Positions 1 to 9,198 are shown, counted from the first letter of the stretch. The stretch: 13,849 nucleotides of DNA from Pseudomonadales bacterium (GCA_016763235.1 JAESUE010000354.1:1-13849); one strand, 5' to 3'. Numbers and translations are program-made. Notes: generated by a model from the sequence alone, not told the origin.

Positions 1-360
1 GATGATTTTTCAACAATGAGGCGAATTATTAAAAACTTGCTTAGAGATTTAGGCTTTACCAATACCACAGAAGCAGATGATGGGCAGACGGCACTACCTG
101 TTTTAAAGTCAGGAAGTTTTGATTTCCTGATTACAGATTGGAATATGCCAGGCATGACAGGAATAGAGCTACTTAAAGCAGTAAGAGAAGACCCTAATCT
201 CAATTCTCTTCCTGTATTAATGGTGACAGCCGAGGCCAAAAAAGATCAAATAATTGAAGCAGCTCAGGCGGGTGTTAATGGCTATGTTGTTAAGCCTTTT
301 ACTGCCACGGTGCTGAAAGAAAAGATCGAAAAAATATTTGAGCGAATTGAAGGAAGCTAA
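1..360 (+). CDS. cheY: Chemotaxis response regulator CheY (5' partial)
   Basis: Single-domain receiver that carries the phosphoryl signal from CheA to the flagellar switch. The frame is open from base 1, and the first two codons are the Asp-Asp acidic pocket (E. coli D12/D13), so about 11 residues are missing upstream of the window. The phosphoacceptor Asp (FLITDWNMPGM, in-window residue 46 = E. coli D57), the switch Thr (MVTAEA, residue 76 = T87) and the Lys (VVKPF, residue 98 = K109) are all at exactly the E. coli spacing. The internal ATG at base 16 is not the true start, because it would remove the acidic pocket. The stop TAA is 4 nt before the preferred cheZ start, so the two are probably translated together. 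Full identity is clear; only the N-terminus is unseen. Confidence 0.96.
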   Translation, partial: DDFSTMRRIIKNLLRDLGFTNTTEADDGQTALPVLKSGSFDFLITDWNMPGMTGIELLKAVREDPNLNSLPVLMVTAEAKKDQIIEAAQAGVNGYVVKPFTATVLKEKIEKIFERIEGS

Positions 361-364
361 AGCC

Positions 365-1159
365 GTGTCGGAAAACCAAGGAAGAGAAGGTATAGATAGC
401 TTCACTGATCCCAAAAGTGAACTTATTGCGCACGCGAAATCAATGGTTGAAAAGCTAGAAGAAGGCAGCTCTATTGAAGCGTTTAAAGTTCTGGAAGATA
501 TCAATAAGGTAAGGGAACACACTTTATTTTCTGAGGTGGGGCGGCTGACAAGAAGCTTGCACAGCGCCATTACCAACTTTCATATTGATATTAGTCTGGA
601 CGATGAAAGCAAGCAGGAGATTTCTCGGATATCCGATGCGTCAGACCGACTAGGTTATGTAATCGAGCTGACCGAAACAGCCGCGAACAAAACCATGGAT
701 AAAGTGGAAGAGGCTATTCCTGCTGCAAAAATGATTCAAACCACCGCAGAAGAATTAAAGCCCGAATGGGATAAAGTGCTTAAAGGCGAAATAGATCCCG
801 CTCAATTTAGAGAGCTCCATAAAAAAATGGGCACCTTTATCGATGGCACAATCGTTTCCTCTAAAGGCTTATGCGGTAACCTTTCAGATATTCTTCTGGC
901 ACAAGATTACCAGGACTTGACCGGGCAGGTCATTAAACGGGTTATTCAGCTTGTACAAGAGCTGGAAGATAGCCTTGTTGAGCTGGTTAAAACAGCCGGT
1001 GCCGTTGAAGAACTGGTAGGTATTGAAAAGAGTTCGGATTCCACAGTGAAAGAAAATACCATACAAGCGGAAGGCCCAATTATTAATAAAGAAGAGCGGG
1101 CGGATGTTGTGTCCGGGCAAGATGATGTCAATGATTTACTATCAAGCCTAGGCTTTTAG
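365..1159 (+). CDS. cheZ: CheY-P phosphatase CheZ
   Basis: Dephosphorylates CheY-P to end the tumble/reversal signal. It encodes 264 aa from GTG 365, close to the ~260 aa usual in Pseudomonas. I prefer GTG 365 because an AAGGA-type Shine-Dalgarno lies about 9 nt upstream, inside the end of cheY. A TTG at 338 would give 273 aa and overlap cheY. The long helical-hairpin region contains AQDYQDLTGQVIKR (residues 179-192), with the catalytic pair D184 and Q188 (E. coli D143/Q147 in DLTGQ). After a poorly conserved linker (~220-250), the C-terminus DDVNDLLSSLGF is the amphipathic CheY-binding tail typical of the family. The gene sits directly between cheY and cheA in the usual order; cheA starts 11 nt after its stop. 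Confidence 0.95.
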   Translation: MSENQGREGIDSFTDPKSELIAHAKSMVEKLEEGSSIEAFKVLEDINKVREHTLFSEVGRLTRSLHSAITNFHIDISLDDESKQEISRISDASDRLGYVIELTETAANKTMDKVEEAIPAAKMIQTTAEELKPEWDKVLKGEIDPAQFRELHKKMGTFIDGTIVSSKGLCGNLSDILLAQDYQDLTGQVIKRVIQLVQELEDSLVELVKTAGAVEELVGIEKSSDSTVKENTIQAEGPIINKEERADVVSGQDDVNDLLSSLGF

Positions 1160-1170
1160 GGAGTTAATGG

Positions 1171-3561
1171 ATGAGCTTCGATCCTGATGACGAGATACTA
1201 CAGGATTTTATAATTGAATCCGGCGAAATTCTGGAACAGTTGTCTGAACAACTGGTAGACCTAGAAAAAAGCCCGGATGATTTTGATTTGCTGAATGCGA
1301 TATTTCGCGGGTTTCATACGGTAAAGGGTGGAGGAGGTTTCCTTCAGCTGGATAACCTTGTGAGCCTTTGCCATGTTGCTGAAAATGTATTTGATCTATT
1401 GCGTAATCGCAAGCTGACAGTTACAGCAGAGTTGATGGATGTCGTTTTACAGGCACTTGACTGCGTTAACGAAATGTTCGACCAAGTTAAATCTCAGGAA
1501 GAACTTACTCCTGCACCTGATTATATTATTGCAGGCCTTGAACACTTTGTAAAAATCGGCAATGGTGAGGTGCCAGCAGATCAACCAGTCCCATCCGCTA
1601 TAGAAGCGGACAGTGACCCTGTGGAGCAAGAGGCTTCTCAGGGCGAAGCTGATATTAGTGATGACCAAGTGGGGGATCTTCTAAGCGCCCTAAAAGCGGA
1701 TTCATCCGGAGATCCCGCTAACGCGCCGGCAGACGCATCGTCCTCAGACGATGGCATCGATTTATTCGGTATGGATGATGACGAAGCCGAAGATGATGGC
1801 AGCGATCTATTTGGCATGGATGATGACGAAGGCGGCAGTGAGGATGAGATCACCGCAGATGAGTTGCAGTCCTTATTAAATGCGGTTGAACCAGATAACG
1901 CTGAGGCTGATGTTTCTGCTGCTTCCGAAAAAACGGTTGAGGCTAAAGTTGAAAAGCCTAAGTCTGGTGATGAAAACCTCATTACTGATGATGAATTCGA
2001 ACAACTATTAGATGAACTACATGGGCAAAATGGAGCGCCCACAAAGAATGTATCATCGACCAAAAAGCCCAAAGACGACGCGCCGGCTAAAAGTGCGCCA
2101 GAAAAAAGCGCGAACCTTATTACAGACAATGAATTTGATGCACTCCTTGATGAACTGTATGGAAAAGGCCGTGGCCCAACCGTGGCTCTATCGGAACCCG
2201 AGCCTGCATTAAAAGCGGTTGAAGCGAAGGCTACAGCTCCTTCTGAATCTAAACCTCCCGTTACTGCCACAGCACCTAAACCCACAAGTAAAAAGGCGAG
2301 TGCGCCAGTTAGTACGCCTTCCGTTTCTGCGTCGCCAGCAACAGCACCCGCTGCAAAAAAACCGGCGACAAAAAAATCGGGTGGACAGAAGGAAGTCGTT
2401 GCCGAAACAACCGTACGTGTTGATACCAAACGCCTTGACGACATTATGAATATGGTGGGCGAGCTGGTATTGGTAAGAAACCGGCCTGTGCGCCTTGGCT
2501 TGGCGAGCAGTGACGAGGCAATTCAAAAAGCAGTTGCAAACCTCGATGTCGTAACCGCTGATATCCAAATGTCCGTGATGAAAACCCGGATGCAGCCGAT
2601 TAAAAAGGTGTTTGGTCGCTTCCCAAGAGTGGTGCGCGATTTAGCGCGTAACCTGAAAAAAGAAATTAATCTTGAACTTGAGGGTGAAGAAACCGATCTT
2701 GATAAAAATCTAGTGGAAGCGCTTTCTGATCCACTCGTGCATCTTGTAAGAAACTCCGTTGATCATGGCATTGAAATGCCAAATGAGCGGGAGGCAGCAG
2801 GAAAGCCGCGCATTGGTAAAATTTTGCTGTCGGCAGAGCAAGAGGGTGACCACATCATCCTCTCTATCTCCGATGATGGTGGCGGAATGGATCCTGATTT
2901 ATTGCGAGGCATCGCTGTTGAAAAAGAATTGATGGATGAAGAAGCCGCAGCTCGTTTAAGTGATGAAGAAGCATTTAACCTCATATTCCACCCAGGTTTT
3001 TCCACAAAAAAAGAGATTTCAGATGTGTCGGGGCGTGGCGTGGGCATGGATGTGGTTAAAACAAAAATTAGCCAGCTTAACGGTACCATCACCATCTTTT
3101 CGGAAATGGGAGTGGGTACGCGCATTGCGATAACAGTACCACTAACCCTCGCTATCATGCCAACCTTAATGGTGAAACTGGACGAACAAGCATTCGCTTT
3201 ACCATTAGTCTGCGTGAATGAAATATTCCACTTAGATCAAGATCGGACCAATGTGGTAGATAGCCAAGAAGTCGTTGTTGTTCGAGATAAAGCCGTGCCG
3301 CTTTTTTATCTAAAAAGGTGGCTGGTGCCCGGGCATGATGGAGATCTTGTCTTAGATTCTGCCCATGTGGTTATTGTTACTGTGGGAACCACCAAAGTGG
3401 GTTTAGTGGTGGATCAGTTAATTGGTCAAGTAGAAGTTGTTATAAAACCATTGGGGAAAATGCTGCATGGGACACCGGGTATGTCCGGAGCAACAATCAC
3501 TGGTGATGGATCCATTGCAATTATTTTGGATGTCCCCAGTTTGATAAAACAGTATGCCTAA
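1171..3561 (+). CDS. cheA: Chemotaxis histidine kinase CheA
   Basis: Autophosphorylating kinase of the receptor-CheW-CheA array, donating phosphate to CheY and CheB. 796 aa. The start ATG 1171 follows AGGGAG at good spacing. HPt (P1) spans residues ~1-130, with phospho-accepting H49 in FHTVKGGGGF. Residues ~131-408 form a long acidic then Ala/Pro/Lys-rich linker with no recognisable globular P2 domain. Instead it holds two DLFGMDDDE repeats (197-205, 212-220) and four short amphipathic motifs (see findings). P3 dimerisation is at ~410-475. The P4 kinase domain has the N box (DPLVHLVRNSVDHGIE, 520-535), G1 (DDGGGMD, 568-574) and G2 (GRGVGMDVV, 621-629). The P5 CheW-like domain is ~664-796. All kinase residues are present, so it should be active. 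A 117-nt gap follows, before cheB. Confidence 0.97.
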   Translation: MSFDPDDEILQDFIIESGEILEQLSEQLVDLEKSPDDFDLLNAIFRGFHTVKGGGGFLQLDNLVSLCHVAENVFDLLRNRKLTVTAELMDVVLQALDCVNEMFDQVKSQEELTPAPDYIIAGLEHFVKIGNGEVPADQPVPSAIEADSDPVEQEASQGEADISDDQVGDLLSALKADSSGDPANAPADASSSDDGIDLFGMDDDEAEDDGSDLFGMDDDEGGSEDEITADELQSLLNAVEPDNAEADVSAASEKTVEAKVEKPKSGDENLITDDEFEQLLDELHGQNGAPTKNVSSTKKPKDDAPAKSAPEKSANLITDNEFDALLDELYGKGRGPTVALSEPEPALKAVEAKATAPSESKPPVTATAPKPTSKKASAPVSTPSVSASPATAPAAKKPATKKSGGQKEVVAETTVRVDTKRLDDIMNMVGELVLVRNRPVRLGLASSDEAIQKAVANLDVVTADIQMSVMKTRMQPIKKVFGRFPRVVRDLARNLKKEINLELEGEETDLDKNLVEALSDPLVHLVRNSVDHGIEMPNEREAAGKPRIGKILLSAEQEGDHIILSISDDGGGMDPDLLRGIAVEKELMDEEAAARLSDEEAFNLIFHPGFSTKKEISDVSGRGVGMDVVKTKISQLNGTITIFSEMGVGTRIAITVPLTLAIMPTLMVKLDEQAFALPLVCVNEIFHLDQDRTNVVDSQEVVVVRDKAVPLFYLKRWLVPGHDGDLVLDSAHVVIVTVGTTKVGLVVDQLIGQVEVVIKPLGKMLHGTPGMSGATITGDGSIAIILDVPSLIKQYA

Positions 3562-3678
3562 TACAGCGTATAAAACGGGCAACTAGAATTGAAAATAAAA
3601 CGTATATAATTTTAATCGAATAGGTGAATACGTAATTCGAACTAAAATATTTATGCAGAAAATAGAAAGGAAGAACAC

Positions 3679-4812
3679 ATGGCGATTGGAGTGCTAGTTG
3701 TTGACGATTCCAGTTTTTTCCGTCAGCAAATATGTAAGTTGATCAATAGCTTCGGAGATTTTGAGGTCGTTGGAACCGCAATCAATGGTGCCGATGCAAT
3801 AAAAAAAGCAGAATCTTTAAAGCCTGGCGTTATTACAATGGATTATGAAATGCCGGGAATGGATGGCATTACTGCTATTCGTGAAATAATGGCTAAATCC
3901 CCAACGCCAATTCTAATGCTCTCTTCCTTAAGCTATGACGGCGCTAAAATAACGCTTGATGCTTTAGATGCTGGTGCCGCCGACTACCTGCTTAAAGATT
4001 TTGAATCCTTCGCGAAAGCGACAACCAAAACTCAAAATGAATTTTATAAAAGAATACGCGCTCTAACTCAAAAAAGTGGGGGGGCGGTAAGAGCGTCCTT
4101 GGCGTCATTGGGAGCTCCCGTAAAGACCGCTCCCGGCAACGCAACCGTTCGGCCTCTTCCGCTTCGAGATCAGGCATTAAAAGAAAAAAAACAGGTAGAG
4201 AAAACCACACCGAATATTCGTAGGCCAAAAAATCTTGCCAGTCTCAATCAGTTCGATGTAATGGTCATTGGCTGCTCTACGGGTGGCCCTGCAGCGTTAA
4301 CGCGGATACTAGCATCCGTATCGGCTAGCTTTCCCTTACCGATTGTGATTGGCTTACATATGCCCGAGTATTTTACAGAAACGTTTGCAAAGAGACTTGA
4401 TAGCATCTCGAAACTTCAGGTTAAAGAGGCGCAAACGGGGGATGTTTTAAAACGTGGTCGAGTATTATTGGCACCGGGCGGGAAACAGCTTGTCTTTGAT
4501 AAAAGAAACCGAGGGTCTGTGAGAGTATTGGATAACGACGGTGGTTTGGAATATGCACCGTGTGTGGACGTTCTCTTCGCCTCGGCCGCAAAAGATCTGG
4601 GCAAAAAAACGCTGTCTGTTGTTTTGACAGGGATGGGCAGCGACGGAAAGGATGGCGCGAAATTATTAAAAAAACAGGGCGCTACAATATGGGTGCAAGA
4701 TGAACAGAGTTCAGTGGTTTACGGTATGCCAGGGTCGATTGTGAAAAATGGGCTTGCTGATTCTGAGTTGTCTCTAGATGTTCTCGTCGATATCTTTAGA
4801 ACGGGCACCTAA
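3679..4812 (+). CDS. cheB: Chemotaxis protein-glutamate methylesterase/deamidase CheB
   Basis: Demethylates and deamidates receptor glutamates for adaptation, activated by CheA phosphotransfer. 377 aa. The start ATG 3679 has AAAGGAAG 6 nt upstream. The N-terminal receiver domain (1-125) has the acidic pair D9/D10, phospho-site D55 (ITMDYEMPGMDG) and K106. A basic, variable linker runs ~130-190. The C-terminal esterase domain has the catalytic triad S200 (GCSTGGPAAL), H227 (GLHMPEYFT) and D322 (GMGSDGKDGA), all present. It lies 117 nt after cheA in an A/T-rich gap and 2 nt before motC. No methyltransferase CheR gene is in this window, so its partner must be encoded elsewhere. Confidence 0.96.
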   Translation: MAIGVLVVDDSSFFRQQICKLINSFGDFEVVGTAINGADAIKKAESLKPGVITMDYEMPGMDGITAIREIMAKSPTPILMLSSLSYDGAKITLDALDAGAADYLLKDFESFAKATTKTQNEFYKRIRALTQKSGGAVRASLASLGAPVKTAPGNATVRPLPLRDQALKEKKQVEKTTPNIRRPKNLASLNQFDVMVIGCSTGGPAALTRILASVSASFPLPIVIGLHMPEYFTETFAKRLDSISKLQVKEAQTGDVLKRGRVLLAPGGKQLVFDKRNRGSVRVLDNDGGLEYAPCVDVLFASAAKDLGKKTLSVVLTGMGSDGKDGAKLLKKQGATIWVQDEQSSVVYGMPGSIVKNGLADSELSLDVLVDIFRTGT

Positions 4813-4814
4813 TT

Positions 4815-5555
4815 ATGGATTTATTGACGGTACTAGGGATCGTCATGGGTATCGGTGCCATTCTAGTCGGCAATTATCTGGATGGTGGGCACATCTCTTC
4901 GTTGATTAATTTTCCGGCGGCAACGATTGTGTTAGGCGGTACTTTTGGCGCGGTATTTTTACAAACCTCAGCAGTCACCATAAAACGCGCATTTCGTCTT
5001 CTGGTATGGGTACTTATCCCACCTGTTATCCATATAGAACGAGGTATTAATACCATGTCATATTGGAGCGTTACGGCACGCAAAGAAGGTTTGTTGGGTT
5101 TGGAAACAATTGTCGAAGAAGAGACAGATCTTTTTGCACAGAAAGGCCTGCAATTATTGGTAGATGGCAGTGAGCCAGAGTCGATTCGCATGGTTTTGGA
5201 AAACGACATCATCATCTATGAAAGTAGAAATCTCGAAGCCGCCAAGGTTTTTGAAAGCATGGGGGGCTATGCCCCAACGATAGGTATAATTGGCGCGGTG
5301 CTTGGCCTTATTCACGTGATGAATAATCTTGCCGATCCCTCAATGCTTGGCTCAGGTATTGCCACCGCATTTGTGGCGACAATTTATGGTGTTGGTTTTG
5401 CTAATTTAATTTGTTTACCCTGTGCCGCAAAAATAAAATCTGTTTCCAGATCAGTGGTTCAATATCAAGAAATGACGCTTGAGGGAATTGCAGCGATTGC
5501 AGAAGGAGATAATCCACGTTCTATTGAATTGCGATTGCGTTCCTATCTTTTATAG
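4815..5555 (+). CDS. motC: Flagellar motor stator protein MotC (MotA family)
   Basis: Inner-membrane stator subunit that, with MotD, forms the ion channel driving flagellar rotation. 246 aa with the MotA topology: two N-terminal membrane segments (~1-20, ~30-52), a cytoplasmic loop, and two C-terminal segments (~151-172, ~180-203). Conserved channel prolines are seen in GYAPTIGIIGAV (P154) and LICLPCAAKI (P202). Loop residues R89 and E97 (ARKEGLLGLE) correspond to the rotor-contact charges R90/E98 of MotA. I call it MotC rather than MotA because of the linkage to cheB and motD in Pseudomonas-type order. It starts 2 nt after the cheB stop with no clear Shine-Dalgarno, suggesting translational coupling. 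Confidence 0.93.
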   Translation: MDLLTVLGIVMGIGAILVGNYLDGGHISSLINFPAATIVLGGTFGAVFLQTSAVTIKRAFRLLVWVLIPPVIHIERGINTMSYWSVTARKEGLLGLETIVEEETDLFAQKGLQLLVDGSEPESIRMVLENDIIIYESRNLEAAKVFESMGGYAPTIGIIGAVLGLIHVMNNLADPSMLGSGIATAFVATIYGVGFANLICLPCAAKIKSVSRSVVQYQEMTLEGIAAIAEGDNPRSIELRLRSYLL

Positions 5556-5626
5556 CGTTAAGCGAGGTTTTGGCTCGTGCGTCACTTGCTTGATGTCCTA
5601 TTGCACTTAATTATGGCGATATTAAA

Positions 5627-6706
5627 ATGAAACAGCGTCGTCGGCATAGGTTGTACGATACCGAAGAAGAAAACCATGATAGGTGGTTGATTTCTTATGC
5701 TGATTTTATCACCTTGCTTTTCGCCTTCTTTGTAGTGATGTATTCAATATCTTCCGTCAACGAGGGCAAGTACCGTGTGCTTTCCGATGCGTTGGTTACT
5801 TCTTTTAACAGTCCCAGTGGCGCGAGCCCGATTTTTGATAAGATGGGAAAGACCAAAATTCAGCCCATATTAATCGAGCCAGATGTTCCAGTATCTATTT
5901 CTAATAGTGAAAGTGACGCAATTGCCAAAGAGCGTGAAGCAGAAGAAGTCATCGAATTAAATGAGATTTCAGGACAAATAGAAAAGCAGTTTTATAAAGA
6001 AATTGAAAATGAAAATATATCGGTTAAAAGCAATAATGACTGGATTGAAGTGGAAATAAAAAGCAGTTTGCTTTTTCATAGTGGTGTTGCCCGCTTGAAC
6101 AAAGAAGCGATCCCGATTATTGCTGATTTGGCGGGGATTATTAGAGAATACAATAACCCTCTACAGGTAGAAGGGTTTACCGATGACATCCCTATAAACA
6201 ACGATCAGTTTTCATCAAATTGGGAGCTTTCATCTTCCAGGTCTGTGGCCGTTTTAGAAGTGCTCATTAAAAATGGAATGCAACCTGAAAATCTCGCAGC
6301 AATAGGTTATGGAGAATTTCAGCCGATTGCCGATAACAGTACAGCGGAAGGGCGACAAGAAAACAGAAGGGTTGTATTGATCATCTCTCGCGGTCAAAAA
6401 TTGAGACGGCAAATAGATACGGATAACGCGAAGAGTAACGACGATATATTTAGCAAACAAAATGAGATAGAGGGTGATACACAAAGTAATCGGGTGACAG
6501 GTGACGAAACTAACAATGAACAGTTCATTGGTACTGCTCAACACGGAGCATCTATCACTGACGCTGCTGAGATAAATGCTCCCGATATAAACCCTCCTGC
6601 TGTTAAACAGTCAAATGGAAAAAAATGGGGCATTCGATTGGATAATGGCGGCTTACTATTTACGAATGATATCAATCCCTCTGCAGACAATAAGCGTGAA
6701 CAGTAG
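5627..6706 (+). CDS. motD: Flagellar motor stator protein MotD (MotB family)
   Basis: Peptidoglycan-anchoring stator subunit, partner of MotC. 359 aa. It has a basic N-terminus, then one membrane helix (~21-43) carrying the ion-binding Asp D26 in SYADFITLLFAFFVVMYS, and a plug/linker region. The OmpA/MotB-like peptidoglycan-binding domain is at ~140-255 (VEGFTDDIPINN; NRRVVLIIS). Residues ~256-359 form a long, polar, probably disordered tail, making the protein longer than I expect for MotD (around 300 aa). The start ATG 5627 lacks an obvious Shine-Dalgarno. It overlaps the TGA of a five-codon ATG frame (5613-5630) that may simply be chance. It is 71 nt after motC and 9 nt before the ParA gene. 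Confidence 0.93.
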   Translation: MKQRRRHRLYDTEEENHDRWLISYADFITLLFAFFVVMYSISSVNEGKYRVLSDALVTSFNSPSGASPIFDKMGKTKIQPILIEPDVPVSISNSESDAIAKEREAEEVIELNEISGQIEKQFYKEIENENISVKSNNDWIEVEIKSSLLFHSGVARLNKEAIPIIADLAGIIREYNNPLQVEGFTDDIPINNDQFSSNWELSSSRSVAVLEVLIKNGMQPENLAAIGYGEFQPIADNSTAEGRQENRRVVLIISRGQKLRRQIDTDNAKSNDDIFSKQNEIEGDTQSNRVTGDETNNEQFIGTAQHGASITDAAEINAPDINPPAVKQSNGKKWGIRLDNGGLLFTNDINPSADNKREQ

Positions 6707-6715
6707 TTAAGTTTT

Positions 6716-7516
6716 ATGGAAATTTGGACAGTATCAAATCAAAAGGGTGGAGTGGGTAAAACCACTACCGTCGTTTCCTTAGCGGGCCTGCTGGCCCAGA
6801 CTGGGCAGCGGGTGTTGATGGTTGATATGGATCCGCATGGCTCATTGAGTTGTTATTTTGGTTTAAATCCCGATGATGACATGCCCTCGGTTTATGGCTT
6901 ATTTGAGCGTTTTAGTTTAAATCAGCCGCTTGCTCCGAAAACCCTGACACATCAAACTCGAATTCCCAACCTTGATTTACTTCCCTCCACAACCGCACTG
7001 GTGACGATTGAAAAAAAAATGGGCCTTAAAGATGGGATGGGTCGTGTTCTACAAATGGCGCTCAATGAGCTGCGTGAGGAATATGACTATGTGTTGGTCG
7101 ACACGCCGCCGCTGCTGGGCGTGCTGTTAATCAATGCCTTGGCAGCCAGCAATCAATTATTAATACCAGTGCAAACAGAATTTCTTGCCATGAAAGGGCT
7201 AGAGCGCATGATGAATACACTGCGAATGCTTACTCAGTCATTAGGGCAGCAGGTTGACCATACGATCATACCCACCATGTATGATCGGCGAACCCACGCG
7301 TCTACTGAAAGTTTGCGCTTGTTGCGCCAGCAATATAATGGCCATATTTGGCCAGCGATGATTCCCATTGATACCAAATTTCGGGATGCGAGCAAGGCGG
7401 GCGTCCCCCCCTCGCACTATATTTCCAGCGCGCGGGGCGTTAGGGCCTATCGATCATTACTGAAATATTTGCTTGTTCACGCGCACTCGTCTGAAACGAG
7501 CCAGCAGGCTGTCTAA
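6716..7516 (+). CDS. parC: ParA/MinD-family ATPase, ParC-like chemotaxis array positioning protein
   Basis: 266 aa ParA-type ATPase. The deviant Walker A KGGVGKTT is at residues 10-17, with the signature Lys K10 needed for nucleotide-sandwich dimers. Walker A' is VLMVDMDP (D37/D39) and Walker B is YVLVDTPP (126-132). In Vibrio and Pseudomonas the ParA homologue at this exact place (after motCD, before the CheW-domain ParP) directs chemotaxis arrays to the flagellated pole and ensures their inheritance. I infer that role here from synteny. It is not a plasmid ParA: no ParB or parS candidate lies next to it. It starts 9 nt after motD with a weak ribosome site and ends 2 nt before the ParP gene, so the pair is tightly coupled. 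Confidence 0.88.
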   Translation: MEIWTVSNQKGGVGKTTTVVSLAGLLAQTGQRVLMVDMDPHGSLSCYFGLNPDDDMPSVYGLFERFSLNQPLAPKTLTHQTRIPNLDLLPSTTALVTIEKKMGLKDGMGRVLQMALNELREEYDYVLVDTPPLLGVLLINALAASNQLLIPVQTEFLAMKGLERMMNTLRMLTQSLGQQVDHTIIPTMYDRRTHASTESLRLLRQQYNGHIWPAMIPIDTKFRDASKAGVPPSHYISSARGVRAYRSLLKYLLVHAHSSETSQQAV

Positions 7517-7518
7517 CG

Positions 7519-8319
<801 letters not shown>

Positions 8320-8450
8320 ATTAAAATCCTGTTACTTGCTGAATAGATAAACAACGTTACGTTCATCATGAAAAAAGCAGCTACGCTTAATTTATAAGGT
8401 ATTGATATGTTCAAAATGATTATTGCTGACCAATGACGAGAAGGTTAGCA

Positions 8451-8520
8451 GGGTATGGCTAGCTAGCTGTATCGATTTTATTTTTGCAATACCCGTATTA
8501 TTCTGAGGCATCCAACTCAG
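8451..8520 (+). promoter_or_regulatory. Inverted repeats in the 237-nt gap before cheW
   Basis: The gap 8320-8556 has no credible gene. It holds GGGTATGGC (8451-8459) facing GCAATACCC (8486-8494), a 9-bp stem with one mismatch. Inside that is the self-complementary GCTAGCTAGC (8458-8467). Next comes CTGAG/CTCAG (8503-8507 / 8516-8520), a 5-bp stem with an 8-nt loop. There is no T-run, so an intrinsic terminator is unlikely. It could be a leader structure or an operator ahead of cheW. I see no convincing sigma-70, sigma-28 or sigma-54 promoter here. Confidence 0.35.
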
Positions 8521-8556
8521 GCAGTTTTAAATGGAAATACATATTAGGAGATTGCG

Positions 8557-9042
8557 GTGAACGCAAAATCAACAGGACAACAGACCGTAGATGACCCCAT
8601 TTTACAGTGGGTTACTTTTAAGCTCGATAACGAAACCTACGGCATTAACGTAATGCAAGTGCAAGAGGTGCTGCGTCATACGGAAATTGCTCCGGTGCCG
8701 GGTGCGCCTAGCTATGTCATGGGTATTATAAACCTACGGGGTAATGTCGTTACCGTTATAGATACTCGGCAACGTTTTGGTTTGCAGCCTGATGACGTTA
8801 CTGATCAGAGCCGTATTGTTATTATCGAAGCAGAAGGCCAGGTGATTGGTATTTTAGTAGACAGTGTTTCTGAGGTGGTTTATCTCAGGCAGTCAGAAAT
8901 TGAATCGACCCCTAGTATCGGCAACGAAGATAATGGCCGTTTTATTCAGGGCGTGTGCAATAAAAACGATGAGCTGCTTATTCTCGTTGAGCTGGATAAA
9001 TTGTTCACCGAAAATGAATGGTCAGATGTTACAGGGGGCTAG
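8557..9042 (+). CDS. cheW: Chemotaxis coupling protein CheW
   Basis: Couples chemoreceptors to CheA in the signalling array. 161 aa, the normal length for a single CheW domain. The start GTG 8557 is fixed by AGGAG (8546-8550), 6 nt upstream. Typical CheW signatures are present: FKLDNETYGINVMQVQEVLR (21-40), APVPGAPSYVMGIINLRGNV (45-64) with R61 at the position of the conserved R62, and VVTVIDTRQRFGL (64-76). The IIEAEGQVIGILVDSVSEVV strand pair follows. It is preceded by a 237-nt gap, so it may have its own promoter, and is followed by a strong terminator at 9112-9142 that ends the chemotaxis block. Confidence 0.96.
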   Translation: MNAKSTGQQTVDDPILQWVTFKLDNETYGINVMQVQEVLRHTEIAPVPGAPSYVMGIINLRGNVVTVIDTRQRFGLQPDDVTDQSRIVIIEAEGQVIGILVDSVSEVVYLRQSEIESTPSIGNEDNGRFIQGVCNKNDELLILVELDKLFTENEWSDVTGG

Positions 9043-9111
9043 AATCTCTATCCCTGCGATTTTCTAGTCTTCACAGAATAGGGTTTATTTTTTTAGTTGT
9101 TGTTAGATTTT

Positions 9112-9142
9112 GGGTGCGGTTTCATACTGCACCCTTTTTTTT
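9112..9142 (+). terminator. Intrinsic terminator after cheW
   Basis: GGGTGCGGT (9112-9120), loop TTCAT, then ACTGCACCC (9126-9134). This makes a 9-bp stem with one G-U pair, followed directly by eight T (9135-9142). Strong rho-independent terminator on the plus strand, 69 nt after the cheW stop. Confidence 0.93.
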
Positions 9143-9182
9143 ATTTTCTTCTCATTGATTTTTTACCTGAAGCCAGTGATCT

Positions 9183-9198
9183 TGGCACAAGCCCTGCA
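9183..9198 (+). promoter_or_regulatory. Sigma-54 (-24/-12) promoter candidate for the DUF2802 gene
   Basis: TGGCAC-AAGCC-CTGCA matches the RpoN consensus TGGCAC-N5-TTGCA with one mismatch. The invariant GG (9184-9185) and GC (9196-9197) are separated by the required 10 nt. The predicted transcription start is near 9209, giving a leader of about 120 nt before ATG 9331. It lies just downstream of the cheW terminator and in a flagellar locus, where RpoN control is common. Confidence 0.6.

Noticed and set aside
1638..2444. 268-aa minus-strand open frame opposite the cheA linker
   Set aside because: Ser/Ala-rich shadow of the low-complexity CheA linker. It has no family features, and the plus-strand frame is clearly coding.
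3589..3610. TTGAAA (3589) and TATAAT (3605) as a promoter for cheB
   Set aside because: The TATAAT is perfect but the spacer is only 10 nt, and no other good -35 lies 16-18 nt upstream. It may be simple A/T richness in the 117-nt gap.
8368..8439. Two tiny frames, ATG 8368 (8 codons... stop 8395) and ATG 8408 (9 codons), in the cheW upstream gap
   Set aside because: They are very short, lack convincing ribosome sites, and have no recognisable content.
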